A stretch of DNA of 64,000 bases from Pseudidiomarina aquimaris. GTDB lineage: Bacteria; Pseudomonadota; Gammaproteobacteria; Enterobacterales; Alteromonadaceae. This document shows, in pieces, positions 7,669 through 17,094 of this stretch (the first letter of the stretch is position 1; each line of letters starts with the position of its first letter). The translations under genes were made by a program, and so were the position numbers. The stretch spans positions 1 to 64,000 of the forward strand of contig NZ_PIPT01000006.1 in assembly GCF_003987395.1 (NCBI RefSeq), in the 5' to 3' direction. Below the pieces are notes generated by a model, which saw only the letters and a list, made by a program, of their open reading frames with translations, had not been told where the DNA came from and searched no databases.

Positions 7669-8661
7669 TTATACGTTGCTTGGCTTCGATTGCGAACCTT
7701 GTAGATAACTTAAACAGGTATCAACTTCATTGGCTGAGCCCAGTATAACGCCAATACGCTGGTGAATATCATTTGGTTCGATGTCCATGATGCGTTGCTC
7801 GCCACTGTGGGCTTTACCGCCCGCCTGCTCGACCAGATACGCCATCGGATTACCTTCGTACATCAAGCGCAATTTATACGGCTTGCCTGGCTTGCGGTTG
7901 TCCCATGGGTAGGTGAATAGACCACCACGACAGAGAACCCGATGAACATCTGCAACCATTGCTGCAATCCAGCGCATATTAAAGTTTTTACAGCGCGGCC
8001 CTGTTTCACCTGCTAATAAATCATCGATATAGCTGCGCATTTCAGGTTGCCAATGGCGGTAATTCGACATATTGATGGCAAATTCACAGGTATCTGTAGG
8101 TATTTCTAAATTCTCGTCGGTTAGCAAAAATTCACCGACTGTGGTATCGAGCGTGAAAACACGAAGCCCCTTACCTGTAGTGAATACTAACATTGTCGAT
8201 GGGCCGTATAGCACGTAGCCCGCCATCAATTGTTGGTGACCTGGCTGCAAGAACATGTCGGCGCCAGAGCGCTCGTTAGTTGGCGCTGGTAATACCGAAA
8301 AGATGGTTCCCACCATGCTATTGATGTCAATATTGGAGCTGCCGTCGAGTGGATCAAATGCGATAAGGTACTTACCGTCAGCGAAGCCATCGACGATTCC
8401 TTCTTCTTCCTCAGAGGCAACTGCGCGTACAAATTTGTTCTCGAGTAGGATATCTTTCAGCAGTTGGTTAGAAAGAACGTCGAGCTTTTTCTGGGTTTCG
8501 CCCTGAATATTCTCATCAAGAGTAGAACCTAACACGCCGGCAAGTTCACCTTGATGAAGTCGGTAGGAGATTTCTTTGGCGCAAATCTGCAGGGTATTTA
8601 TGACTGAGATAAGGCCTTCTGCGACTTGATCACGGCGTAACGTCGGAATTAAACGCTGCAT
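7669..8661 (-). CDS. fbp: Fructose-1,6-bisphosphatase class I
   Basis: This class I FBPase (330 aa) converts fructose 1,6-bisphosphate to fructose 6-phosphate in gluconeogenesis. Diagnostic segments are the EEEEGIVDG metal site, [20 protein letters not shown], the [16 protein letters not shown] substrate region and GGLFTYPWD. An open frame extends 32 codons upstream to 8757. I chose the ATG at 8661 because GAGG lies 5 nt upstream and the resulting length matches the family (about 330 aa). The gene is divergent from mpl, with 151 nt between the two starts. It complements the glycolytic/gluconeogenic cluster at 56573-61926. Confidence 0.95.
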   Translation of the reverse strand: MQRLIPTLRRDQVAEGLISVINTLQICAKEISYRLHQGELAGVLGSTLDENIQGETQKKLDVLSNQLLKDILLENKFVRAVASEEEEGIVDGFADGKYLIAFDPLDGSSNIDINSMVGTIFSVLPAPTNERSGADMFLQPGHQQLMAGYVLYGPSTMLVFTTGKGLRVFTLDTTVGEFLLTDENLEIPTDTCEFAINMSNYRHWQPEMRSYIDDLLAGETGPRCKNFNMRWIAAMVADVHRVLCRGGLFTYPWDNRKPGKPYKLRLMYEGNPMAYLVEQAGGKAHSGEQRIMDIEPNDIHQRIGVILGSANEVDTCLSYLQGSQSKPSNV

Positions 8662-8812
8662 AACATCCTCATTTGGTGGGCTGCTCAAAATCGCGGCTAA
8701 GTTTACCGCAAAATTAGGTAAATTGCCTGCAAGAATCTCCGTAAAAGTGACTTGCATGCTACACTAGCCGCATTTTTTCGGGCACCGAAACTGTAGAACG
8801 AGCTAAATTTCT

Positions 8813-10174
8813 ATGCACATTCATATTTTAGGCATTTGTGGCACTTTCATGGGCGGCATTGCGGCCCTTGCAAAAGCGCTGGGCCATCATGTAACTGGCA
8901 GTGATGCCCACGTGTATCCGCCGATGAGTGATCAACTGGCTGCATTAGGTATTGATGTTTACCAAGGCTATGACGCCTCACAGCTGAATCCTCGACCTGA
9001 TTTGGTGATCATCGGTAACGTGTTGAGCCGCGGCAATGAGGCGGTAGAGGCTGTGTTAAACCAACGTATTCCTTATCGATCCGGAGCACAGTGGTTACAC
9101 GATGAGTTACTGCAGGAGAAGTGGGTGCTAGCTGTTGCGGGTACACATGGTAAAACCACTACCTCGAGCATGCTAACTTGGATTTTGGCCTATGCAGGTT
9201 ATCAACCTGGGTTTTTGGTTGGCGGCGTACTGGCTAACTTCGGCTGCTCGGCGCAGTTGGGTAATAGCGACTTCTTTGTCATTGAAGCAGATGAATACGA
9301 TACGGCGTTTTTTGATAAGCGATCGAAGTTTGTGCACTACCAGCCGTCGACACTAATTTTGAATAACCTCGAATACGACCATGCGGATATTTTCCCAGAT
9401 CTTGCCGCAATTCAAACGCAGTTTCATCACTTGGTGCGAATTATTCCTGGACATGGCCAGATTATTTATCCAGCACAGGATGACAACCTACAGGCAGTGC
9501 TGGATAAAGGCTGCTGGAGCGAGCTCAAAACGCTTGGCGGTGATTGGCAGTTTAAGCTGTTAAGTGATGACGCAACGCAGTTTGAGGTGCGTCATGGAAG
9601 TGAGAGCGTTGTAGTGGAATGGCAGGTGGTTGGCGCCCACAACGCTGCTAACGGTGTTATGGCCATCGCGGCAGCACATCATGTCGGCGTTCCGCTCGAT
9701 GTTGCGGCAGCGGCGTTGGGCGAATTTAAGAACACCAAGCGACGTCTAGAGCTGTTGGGAGAGCCTAACAAAGTCGCAGTTTACGATGATTTTGCCCATC
9801 ATCCCACAGCGATTAAACTAACGCTTGATGCCCTGCGTGCTAAAGTAGGTAAAGAGCGTATCGTCGCTGTGCTCGAGCCGCGCTCCAATACCATGAAACG
9901 TGGTGTGCATGCCGCTGAGTTGGCGCCTGCGCTGGCGTCTGCAGACGCGTGTTATCTGCTGCAACCGGAAGGGATTGAGTGGCAACTAAGCGACTACGTG
10001 CCCAATGCCAACATCAGTCATAGTGTTGATGAACTACTTGCGAAGTTGCAACGTACGTTAGCGCCACACGAGCATGTTTTAATTATGAGCAATGGCGGCT
10101 TTGGCGGTCTTCACCAGAGGCTACTTGCAGCATTAAAAGAAGCTGAGGAACTTACCCATGAGTCCACAGAATAA
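8813..10174 (+). CDS. mpl: Mpl murein peptide ligase (UDP-MurNAc:tripeptide ligase)
   Basis: Mpl (453 aa) attaches recycled L-Ala-gamma-D-Glu-meso-DAP tripeptide to UDP-MurNAc, returning cell-wall peptide to precursor synthesis. It is a Mur ligase: an N-terminal Rossmann motif [12 protein letters not shown] (distinct from MurC), the ATP loop GTHGKTTTS (110-118), the central [11 protein letters not shown] and [12 protein letters not shown], and the C-terminal [11 protein letters not shown] and [11 protein letters not shown] segments. The last 17 nt overlap ubiX, indicating coupling. Other recycling genes in the window are anmK and a degenerate amgK. Confidence 0.96.
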   Translation: MHIHILGICGTFMGGIAALAKALGHHVTGSDAHVYPPMSDQLAALGIDVYQGYDASQLNPRPDLVIIGNVLSRGNEAVEAVLNQRIPYRSGAQWLHDELLQEKWVLAVAGTHGKTTTSSMLTWILAYAGYQPGFLVGGVLANFGCSAQLGNSDFFVIEADEYDTAFFDKRSKFVHYQPSTLILNNLEYDHADIFPDLAAIQTQFHHLVRIIPGHGQIIYPAQDDNLQAVLDKGCWSELKTLGGDWQFKLLSDDATQFEVRHGSESVVVEWQVVGAHNAANGVMAIAAAHHVGVPLDVAAAALGEFKNTKRRLELLGEPNKVAVYDDFAHHPTAIKLTLDALRAKVGKERIVAVLEPRSNTMKRGVHAAELAPALASADACYLLQPEGIEWQLSDYVPNANISHSVDELLAKLQRTLAPHEHVLIMSNGGFGGLHQRLLAALKEAEELTHESTE

Positions 10175-10799
10175 CGCAATCACGCTTGCGATAACTGGAG
10201 CGTCAGGTGCACCTTATGCGGTGCGTTTGTTAGAATGTCTGCTGCAACAAAAACAACAGGTTCACCTGTTAATGTCGAGCGCAGCTCGAGTGGTATTTGC
10301 GACTGAGTTGAATTGGCAATTGCCTGCCGCACCGAAAGCGATGGGTGACGCCTTGCGTGAGCACTTTCAGGTAGGTCCAGAACAGTTGCAAATATACGGC
10401 AAAGAGCAATGGTTCTCGCCGGTGGCTTCAGGCTCGGCAGCGCCTAAGCGTATGGTTATTTGTCCTTGTTCGACAGGCTCCTTGTCGGCTATTGCACAAG
10501 GTGCAAGCGATACCCTACTCGAGCGCGCCGCCGATGTGGTTATCAAAGAGCGTGGGCAATTGATCGTGGTACCACGCGAGATGCCACTTTCCGCAATTCA
10601 TTTGGAAAATATGCTGAAATTAGCACAGTTAGGCGTGACCGTAATGCCGGCAGCACCGGGTTTTTACCATCAGCCGCAAAGCATCGACGACTTAGTCGAC
10701 TTCGTGGTTGCTCGAATTCTTGATCATCTGCAGCTCTCGCAGGAACTGCAACCGCGTTGGGGCTACGATCAGTCAGCGGCAACGCGTGAGGAGTCGTAA
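10158..10799 (+). CDS. ubiX: Flavin prenyltransferase UbiX
   Basis: UbiX (213 aa) prenylates FMN to make the cofactor used by the UbiD decarboxylase in ubiquinone synthesis. The N-terminal [15 protein letters not shown] binds the flavin phosphate, [17 protein letters not shown] lies in the middle, and the [17 protein letters not shown] segment with its conserved Arg-Glu-Met is present, as is [15 protein letters not shown] precedes the ATG inside the 3' end of mpl. The pairing with mpl is common in gammaproteobacteria. Confidence 0.95.
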   Translation: MSPQNNAITLAITGASGAPYAVRLLECLLQQKQQVHLLMSSAARVVFATELNWQLPAAPKAMGDALREHFQVGPEQLQIYGKEQWFSPVASGSAAPKRMVICPCSTGSLSAIAQGASDTLLERAADVVIKERGQLIVVPREMPLSAIHLENMLKLAQLGVTVMPAAPGFYHQPQSIDDLVDFVVARILDHLQLSQELQPRWGYDQSAATREES

Positions 10800-10805
10800 A
10801 AGTAC

Positions 10806-11753
10806 ATGAAAGCTCTATCTATTAAAGACCTACGGAAGACATACAAAGGCGGATTTGAGGCCTTGAAAGGGATCGACTTAGAAGTTGCTGAAGGCGACTT
10901 TTTTGCTTTGTTGGGGCCAAATGGCGCCGGCAAATCGACCACCATTGGAATCATTTCATCTTTGGTCAACAAGACCTCCGGGGAGGTCAGTGTCTTTGGC
11001 TATGACCTAGATACACAATTGGTTGACCTGAAACGCCAAATTGGGCTGGTTCCGCAGGAGTTTAACTTTAACCAGTTCGAAACAGTCCGCCAAATCGTGG
11101 TGAATCAAGCTGGTTATTATGGTGTGCCTCGCGAAGTCGCCCATGAACGTGCAGAGCATTATCTCAAGCAGCTCGGCTTGTGGGATAAGCGCGATGCGCC
11201 GGCGCGGATGCTCTCAGGCGGGATGAAACGTCGCCTGATGATCGCCCGGGCATTATTGCACGAGCCACGCTTACTTATTTTGGATGAACCTACCGCTGGT
11301 GTAGATATCGAGCTGCGCCGCAGTATGTGGGACTACCTTGAGGAAATAAACAAGCAAGGTATTACGATTATCCTTACCACTCATTATTTAGAAGAAGCGG
11401 AAACGCTGTGCCGCAATATTGCCATTATCGACCAAGGCACCATTGTCGAGAACACCTCTATTAAGCGTTTATTGACGACTTTGAATCGCGAGACCTTTGT
11501 TTTGGACTTAAGTCGTGGTGAAGAGCAACGCATCGAACCGCAACTCGATGGTTTTACCATGCGCCAAATCGATGACCATACCATCGAAGTCGATGTGGAA
11601 AAGTCGCAGGGACTCAATAAGGTATTTGAGCAATTGAGTGCACAGGAGATTAAAGTTCTGTCCATGCGTAATAAAGCCAACCGCCTCGAAGAGCTCTTCG
11701 TTGACCTGGTGGAGCGTGGGCGCGCAAACAAATCGGCAGCAGGAGCGAAGTAA
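10806..11753 (+). CDS. yadG: ABC transporter ATPase, YadG family
   Basis: This 315-aa ABC ATPase has Walker A GPNGAGKST (37-45), signature LSGGMKRR, Walker B LLILDEPTAGVD and the switch TTHYLEEAE. The N-terminal half is strikingly close to what I recall of E. coli YadG (for example IGLVPQEFNFNQFETVRQI), and the C-terminal extension ending with SMRNKANRLEELFVDL is shared too. It pairs with the YadH-type permease whose start overlaps its stop (TAATG). The substrate is unknown; related ABC-2 exporters move drugs, polysaccharides or lipids. Confidence 0.93.
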   Translation: MKALSIKDLRKTYKGGFEALKGIDLEVAEGDFFALLGPNGAGKSTTIGIISSLVNKTSGEVSVFGYDLDTQLVDLKRQIGLVPQEFNFNQFETVRQIVVNQAGYYGVPREVAHERAEHYLKQLGLWDKRDAPARMLSGGMKRRLMIARALLHEPRLLILDEPTAGVDIELRRSMWDYLEEINKQGITIILTTHYLEEAETLCRNIAIIDQGTIVENTSIKRLLTTLNRETFVLDLSRGEEQRIEPQLDGFTMRQIDDHTIEVDVEKSQGLNKVFEQLSAQEIKVLSMRNKANRLEELFVDLVERGRANKSAAGAK

Positions 11754-12529
11754 TGGCATCGTCTTATAGTTTCATCGCATTGAAAACGATTTGGATTAAA
11801 GAGTGCACGCGGTTTTTACGTATTTGGATTCAGACGTTGGTACCACCAGCGATTACCATGACGCTGTATTTTATTATTTTCGGCAGCATCGTGGGCGAGC
11901 GCATTGGTGAGATGAGTGGTCGGCCTTACATGGAATTTATCGTGCCAGGCCTTATCATGATGTCGGTGATCACCAACTCGTATTCAAATGTAGCATCGTC
12001 ATTTTTCAGTGCTAAGTTTCAGCGCAATATTGAAGAGATGCTGGTAGCTCCCGTATCAACGCCAGTGATTATTGCCGGCTACGTTGGCGGTGGGCTGGCG
12101 CGGGCGCTCATTGTCGCGGTTATTGTCACCATCGTGTCGTTCGCGTTTGTCGAAAATGTCAGTATTAACCATGCTGGGATTCTTATCCTAACAGTGATTT
12201 TAACGTCGACCTTGTTTTCGCTCGCTGGCTTGATTAATGCCGTTTATGCCAAGACGTTTGATGACATCTCGATTGTGCCAACTTTTGTGCTGACGCCGCT
12301 GACTTATCTTGGCGGGGTATTTTTCAGTATCAGCTTATTGCCAGGTATTTGGGAAACCGTTGCTCAGGCCAATCCGATACTTTATATGGTAAATGCCTTC
12401 CGTTATGGTTTCTTGGGTGTTTCAGACGTCAATGTTGGGGTTGCGCTAGGCGTGATTATCGCCTTTAACGTGGCCTTTTTCTTGACCGCATATATCTTGT
12501 TACAACGCGGTGTAGGGATTCGCTCGTGA
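11753..12529 (+). CDS. yadH: ABC-2 type permease, YadH family
   Basis: This 258-aa inner-membrane permease of the ABC-2 class has six predicted transmembrane helices. Family marks are the IWIKECTRFLRIWIQTLVPP N-terminus, the FGSIVGERIGEM loop, PYMEFIVPGLIMMSVI, and the late PLTYLGGVFFSISLLPG and NPILYMVNAFRYGFLG motifs. It is translationally coupled to yadG by a one-base overlap (TAATG, with AGGAG just before). Its own TGA lies within a GTGA that starts the next gene. It should form an exporter with YadG; the substrate is not known. Confidence 0.92.
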   Translation: MASSYSFIALKTIWIKECTRFLRIWIQTLVPPAITMTLYFIIFGSIVGERIGEMSGRPYMEFIVPGLIMMSVITNSYSNVASSFFSAKFQRNIEEMLVAPVSTPVIIAGYVGGGLARALIVAVIVTIVSFAFVENVSINHAGILILTVILTSTLFSLAGLINAVYAKTFDDISIVPTFVLTPLTYLGGVFFSISLLPGIWETVAQANPILYMVNAFRYGFLGVSDVNVGVALGVIIAFNVAFFLTAYILLQRGVGIRS

Positions 12530-13233
12530 CGGCAATGGAATCACGCCCAGTTACCACCAATCAACATGGCAATCATGACGATTTAACCCAAGTCGTCATG
12601 CGCCATTTGCGCTCGCCGTTCAAGAAGCCTATCCAAGAGCATAATAGGGCAGCCTTTGAGCAAGCGGCGGAGCAAGTCGCCAAGTGGCAGGGGCCGGTAA
12701 TCCTTGATAGTTGTTGCGGCGTTGGCGAGAGCACGGCATGGCTGGCGCAAGAGTATCCTGATGCGCTGGTCATTGGTGTCGATAAATCCGCACATCGCCT
12801 ACAACGTCATGCGAACTATCAAACTTCTGCGCAAGGTCAACGCTATCTGTTGGTTCGCGCAGATTTGCAAGACTTTTGGCGCCTTGCGGTTGAGCAACAC
12901 TGGCAACTGAGCAAGCACTATATTTTGTATCCGAACCCTTGGCCCAAGGCCGCTCACCTCAGCCGTCGTTGGCATGGGAGTCCAGTTTGGCCCTATGTTC
13001 TAGGTCTTGGCGGTGAATTGGTGATGCGCTCAAATTGGGTGACCTACTTGACCGAGGTAGCGAGTAGCCTCGCTTTGGTGAACTGTGCCGCACAGCTGCA
13101 ACCGTTGCTTGCTAAACATGCGCCAATCACCCCTTTTGAACGCAAATATCAACGCAGTGGCCAGCAACTTTGGCAATTGAATGCTAACCTCCCTGAAGAC
13201 GGTCGCTATTTTTCAGCGATCGAGGCAGAATAA
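12526..13233 (+). CDS. TrmB-like SAM methyltransferase paralogue
   Basis: The protein (235 aa, or 232 from the ATG at 12535) belongs to the tRNA (guanine-N7)-methyltransferase TrmB family or a close paralogue. The SAM loop is DSCCGVGESTAWLA (about 61-74). The active-site region reads YPNPWPKAAHLSRRWHG where TrmB has a DPWPKKRHHKRR-type motif. The C-terminal SNWVTYL and PFERKYQRSG correspond to TrmB's W and FE(x)RG segments. The N-terminus contains HLRSPFKKPIQEH. It starts by a GTGA overlap with yadH. The divergence (CC in the SAM loop, N for D in the PWPK motif) suggests a second TrmB-like enzyme with a possibly different substrate. Confidence 0.75.
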   Translation: MTAMESRPVTTNQHGNHDDLTQVVMRHLRSPFKKPIQEHNRAAFEQAAEQVAKWQGPVILDSCCGVGESTAWLAQEYPDALVIGVDKSAHRLQRHANYQTSAQGQRYLLVRADLQDFWRLAVEQHWQLSKHYILYPNPWPKAAHLSRRWHGSPVWPYVLGLGGELVMRSNWVTYLTEVASSLALVNCAAQLQPLLAKHAPITPFERKYQRSGQQLWQLNANLPEDGRYFSAIEAE

Positions 13234-13272
13234 GCAGTTCTGTAACGTTTGAGTTTCAACTCTAAGGATAAC

Positions 13273-14931
13273 GTGTTGAGTGACCAAGTTTTTGCTGAGG
13301 TAAGTGAAGAAGCACTATTAAAAATCTTCACGCTACCGGAGGCGCCGGATTCGACCCTCGGTCGTATTGAAAAAGATCTGTCAGAAAATTTGATGGGCTT
13401 TCTTGGTGAGCATATTGTCGCGCGTGAGAAACCTTTGCATGAGATCGAGCAAAATTTCTCCGCTAGCGAGGTCCCTGAGCAGCCACGTTATGTGTCTGAT
13501 CACACCGAGTTCTTGCTGAATAACTTAGTTGCCCACTCGGTCCACACCTCTTCGCCGCGTTTCATTGGTCACATGACTTCAGCCCTACCGTATTTCTTGT
13601 TGCCGTTGGCAAAGTTGATGGTAGGTCTAAATCAAAACTTGGTGAAAATTGAGACTTCGAAGGCCTTCACCCCGCTCGAGCGTAACGTGCTCGGCATGCT
13701 CCATAATCTGGTTTACGGACGCGATGCCGAATTCTACCGACGTTGGATGCACAGTGCTCAGCACTCGCTGGGGGCGATGTGTTCCGGTGGTACGGTGGCC
13801 AACATTACCGCGCTTTGGGTTGCACGCAACCTGTTACTTAAACCCACTACAGGCTTTGCCGGCGTTGCTGCCGAAGGTCTAGCGGCGGGCTTGCAGCACT
13901 ATGGTTATCGTCGCTTGACCGTAATGGTCTCTGAGCGTGGGCATTACTCATTGGCCAAAGCTGCGGATGTGCTTGGCATTGGTCGCCAAAACCTGATTGG
14001 TGTCGCGACCGATGATCATAATCGCATTCGTATGGATAAATTGCGCGAGGCGTGCGAGCAAGTGGCCGCCGACGGTGGCAAGGTAATGGCCATTGTGGGC
14101 GTTGGCGGAACGACCGAGACCGGACATATCGACCCATTGAGTGAGCTGGCTGACTACGCCGAGGAAATTGGCGCACATTTCCATGTTGATGCTGCTTGGG
14201 GCGGCGCAACGCTCATGTCGGCCAAACACCGTGAGCTATTGGCTGGCGTCGAGCGTGCAGATAGCGTAACGATTGACGCACATAAACAAATGTACGTGCC
14301 AATGGGTGCAGGCATGGTGTTGTTTAAAGAACCTGGCATGGTACGTGCGATTGAGCACCACGCGGAATACGTGATACGCCATGGCTCGAAAGATCTGGGT
14401 GCCCACACCATGGAAGGCTCACGCCCGGGCATGGCGATGCTGGTCTACTCAGCCATGCATGTGATGGGACGACGCGGCTATGAGTTGCTCATCGACAAGA
14501 GCATCGAAAAGGCCAAAGCTTTCGCCGAGTTGATTGCTGCGCAAGATGACTTTGAGGTGATCACTGAGCCACAGTTGTGCTTATTGACCTATCGTTTTGT
14601 GCCAAAGCAAGTGAAGGCTGCCTTACAGCAAGCGACTCCAGAGCAAGTAAAGCGCCTGACCCCGCACTTGAATGCAATCACGCGCTTTATTCAGAAGCGA
14701 CAGCGGGAAACGGGACGTTCGTTTGTGTCGCGAACCAAGTTAAATCCAGGCCAATATCAGCGTGAACCGACGGTGGTCTTTCGCGTTGTCTTAGCCAACC
14801 CGCTGACGACAACCGACATGTTACGCGAAGTCCTAGAGGAACAGCGTGCTATCGCCAACGAAGCCATGAGTTTGCGCGGTGCGTTGCACACTGAGATGCG
14901 CGAACTTGGGCTGTTAGCGCGCCAAGCCTAA
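13273..14931 (+). CDS. panP: PLP-dependent aspartate 1-decarboxylase, PanP type
   Basis: This fold-type I PLP decarboxylase (552 aa) resembles glutamate decarboxylases. The PLP lysine is in SVTIDAHKQMYVPMG, HVDAAWGGATLMS binds the cofactor, and CSGGTVANITALWVARN is the phosphate region. The match is to TIGR03799 (PanP), which makes beta-alanine from aspartate in bacteria lacking the pyruvoyl enzyme PanD. Its position, tail to tail with panC and panB (4-nt overlap), supports a pantothenate role. The start is uncertain: AAGGA (13264-13268) lies 4 nt before GTG 13273 and 7 nt before TTG 13276, while an upstream TTG at 13249 has no ribosome site. Confidence 0.85.
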   Translation: MLSDQVFAEVSEEALLKIFTLPEAPDSTLGRIEKDLSENLMGFLGEHIVAREKPLHEIEQNFSASEVPEQPRYVSDHTEFLLNNLVAHSVHTSSPRFIGHMTSALPYFLLPLAKLMVGLNQNLVKIETSKAFTPLERNVLGMLHNLVYGRDAEFYRRWMHSAQHSLGAMCSGGTVANITALWVARNLLLKPTTGFAGVAAEGLAAGLQHYGYRRLTVMVSERGHYSLAKAADVLGIGRQNLIGVATDDHNRIRMDKLREACEQVAADGGKVMAIVGVGGTTETGHIDPLSELADYAEEIGAHFHVDAAWGGATLMSAKHRELLAGVERADSVTIDAHKQMYVPMGAGMVLFKEPGMVRAIEHHAEYVIRHGSKDLGAHTMEGSRPGMAMLVYSAMHVMGRRGYELLIDKSIEKAKAFAELIAAQDDFEVITEPQLCLLTYRFVPKQVKAALQQATPEQVKRLTPHLNAITRFIQKRQRETGRSFVSRTKLNPGQYQREPTVVFRVVLANPLTTTDMLREVLEEQRAIANEAMSLRGALHTEMRELGLLARQA

Positions 14932-15773
14932 GCGTGGCGTGTGAATTGTAAGTTGTCGATCAAGCGAGTGCGGCCTAGAAATGCTGCAACCAATACCACC
15001 AGCTCATGGTCGTCTCCCCGAGCCGGTTGCAGATCGGAGCGTCTTCGCAATTCTAAGTAATCAATTCGAAAGCCATGCTCTTCAAGTTCATGGCGCGCGC
15101 CTGCGAGTGCGATTTCATCATCAATTCCCTGTTGATGAATGGCGTCTGCAAGCGCTGTTAAGGTCTTATAGATAACCGGCGCAAGCTGGCGTTCCGAAGG
15201 CGACAAATAACCATTGCGCGAGCTCAGTGCGAGTCCATCTTCAGCGCGCTCAGTCGGCATACCGATGACTTCAACAGGCAAGCTCAAATCTTGCGTCATG
15301 AGACGGATGACCTGCAGTTGCTGAAAGTCTTTTTCCCCAAATACCGCAGTATGCGGTTGCACCATATTGAACAGCTTCGCGACGATGGTCGCGACCCCGC
15401 GAAAGTGGCCGGGACGACTTGCGCCACACAATGTTTCGGAGATTTTGGGAACTTCAATATAGGTTTGAACAGCTAAGCCACGTGGATAAACATCGCTCAC
15501 CTGTGGCGCAAAGACACCGTGCGCACCGCGCTCGGCTAAGGCTTGGCAATCGGCATCTAGGGTTCTGGGATAGTTGTCCAAATCTTCATTGGCGCCAAAC
15601 TGCATCGGGTTAACGAAAATACTGACGATGACCACGTCGGCGTGTTGTTTGGCGAGATCCACTAATTTTAGATGCCCTTCATGCAAATTACCCATGGTTG
15701 GTACTAGGGCGATGCGGCCAGTTTGCTGTGCGCGCCAAGCACGTAATTCTTGCAAGCTTTTGAACAATTGCAT
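14928..15773 (-). CDS. panC: Pantothenate synthetase
   Basis: PanC (281 aa) condenses pantoate with beta-alanine using ATP. It has the HIGH-like VPTMGNLHEGHLKLVD (25-40), the SIFVNPMQFGANEDLDNYPRT stretch, the substrate region VFGEKDFQQLQVIRLM and the KMSKS-equivalent LALSSRNGYLS. panB lies 3 nt upstream, so the two form an operon that probably runs on from folK. The stop codon overlaps that of panP on the other strand (CTAA), leaving no room for a terminator. Confidence 0.97.
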   Translation of the reverse strand: MQLFKSLQELRAWRAQQTGRIALVPTMGNLHEGHLKLVDLAKQHADVVIVSIFVNPMQFGANEDLDNYPRTLDADCQALAERGAHGVFAPQVSDVYPRGLAVQTYIEVPKISETLCGASRPGHFRGVATIVAKLFNMVQPHTAVFGEKDFQQLQVIRLMTQDLSLPVEVIGMPTERAEDGLALSSRNGYLSPSERQLAPVIYKTLTALADAIHQQGIDDEIALAGARHELEEHGFRIDYLELRRRSDLQPARGDDHELVVLVAAFLGRTRLIDNLQFTRHA

Positions 15774-15776
15774 GAG

Positions 15777-16574
15777 TTAACCTTTGAAGCTGTGTTCGGG
15801 GCCAGGGAAGCTGCCTTCTTTGACTTGCTTCACGTACAAATCGACGGCACCGGCAAGGTCATTTGCTTCGGCTAAGAAGTCCTTCACAAATTTTGGCAAA
15901 TAATCACTGTTCATGCCCAACATATCGTGCATGACGAGGATTTGCCCGTCACAGTCGGGGCCTGCACCAATGCCAATCGTGGGAATGTCGAGCGCCTCGG
16001 TAATGCGCTTGGCAAGAGAGCTTGGCACACATTCAAGCACTAACAGCTGGGCTCCTGCTTCTTGCAGAGCCAAGGCTTGGCGCAGGGTATTTTCTGCTGC
16101 ACTCGCTTCTTTGCCTTGGACTTTGTAGCCACCGAGGACATTGACGGATTGCGGTAACAGGCCCAAATGTGCACAAACAGGAACACTGCGTTCGACCAAT
16201 TGGCGGATGGTATCAAGGAGCCAGTCACCGCCCTCGAGTTTGACCATATTGGCGCCTGCGCGCATTAACTTGGCCGCCTCTTGGCAGGCTTGTTGCGGCG
16301 TGGCATAACTCATGAATGGCATATCGGCCATAACAAAGGCATCGGGTGCACCGTTGCGAACGGCACGGGTGTGATAGGCGACATCGTTGACTGTTACCGG
16401 TAAGGTGCTGGATTCGCCGAGGACAACATTACCCAGTGAGTCGCCGACCAACATGAAGTCGACGCCTTGTTGTGCAAATAACTTCGCAAAAGAGGCATCG
16501 TAAGCAGTGAGTGAAGCGATTTTCTCGCCGTCCGCCTTCATTTTAGCGAGTTTGGCGATGGTCATTGCAGCCAT
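15777..16574 (-). CDS. panB: Ketopantoate hydroxymethyltransferase
   Basis: PanB (265 aa) transfers a hydroxymethyl group from 5,10-methylene-THF to alpha-ketoisovalerate, the first committed step of pantothenate synthesis. It shows [32 protein letters not shown] with metal-binding aspartate, [15 protein letters not shown] and the C-terminal [18 protein letters not shown]. It follows folK on the minus strand after 40 nt and precedes panC by 3 nt. Confidence 0.97.
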   Translation of the reverse strand: MAAMTIAKLAKMKADGEKIASLTAYDASFAKLFAQQGVDFMLVGDSLGNVVLGESSTLPVTVNDVAYHTRAVRNGAPDAFVMADMPFMSYATPQQACQEAAKLMRAGANMVKLEGGDWLLDTIRQLVERSVPVCAHLGLLPQSVNVLGGYKVQGKEASAAENTLRQALALQEAGAQLLVLECVPSSLAKRITEALDIPTIGIGAGPDCDGQILVMHDMLGMNSDYLPKFVKDFLAEANDLAGAVDLYVKQVKEGSFPGPEHSFKG

Positions 16575-16614
16575 TTCAGATCCTTACCTTTAGAGGACGA
16601 TAGCCTCGATTGTA

Positions 16615-17094
16615 TCAGGTAATTTTCACTAGGTCATGGCTCGGTAGGCCCTCGAGCAACGCTGCTATACTGCGTCCATCAGGAAGGGTCAGTTCGGGTG
16701 CAAGCTCGTGCAGAGGCACCAATACAAAATCACGTTCCGCCATCCCTGGATGGGGCACGGTTAGGCGTGGATGTTGCAATTCTAAGTTGGCAAATAGCAA
16801 CAGATCGAGATCGAGGGTACGGGCGCCCCAGCGTCGACTGCGTACGCGACCAAACGCGTCTTCGAGTTGTTGCAAAAGGTCAAGCAAGGCTAACGGCGCA
16901 AGGTTGGTTTCTGCGCGCAATACGGCATTTACGTAGTCGGGTTGGTCTTGTGGCCCCATTGGTGCGCTGCGGTAGAGACTCGAGCACTCCACGTGGGCGA
17001 GTTCGGGCACATGATGCAAACGTTGCAACAACGCGCGCAGAGTCTCTACCGGCTCGCCTAAATTAGCGCCGAGCGCTATGTAAACCGTGTTCAT
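16615..17094 (-). CDS. folK: HPPK, dihydropteridine pyrophosphokinase
   Basis: FolK (159 aa) pyrophosphorylates 6-hydroxymethyl-7,8-dihydropterin in folate synthesis. It begins YIALGANLGEP, and has the SSLYRSAPMGPQDQPDYVNAV loop and the signature RWGARTLDLDLLLF with both metal-binding aspartates, then HPGMAERDFVLVPL. Its ATG overlaps the pcnB stop (ATGA), the arrangement known from E. coli. Confidence 0.96.
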   Translation of the reverse strand: MNTVYIALGANLGEPVETLRALLQRLHHVPELAHVECSSLYRSAPMGPQDQPDYVNAVLRAETNLAPLALLDLLQQLEDAFGRVRSRRWGARTLDLDLLLFANLELQHPRLTVPHPGMAERDFVLVPLHELAPELTLPDGRSIAALLEGLPSHDLVKIT

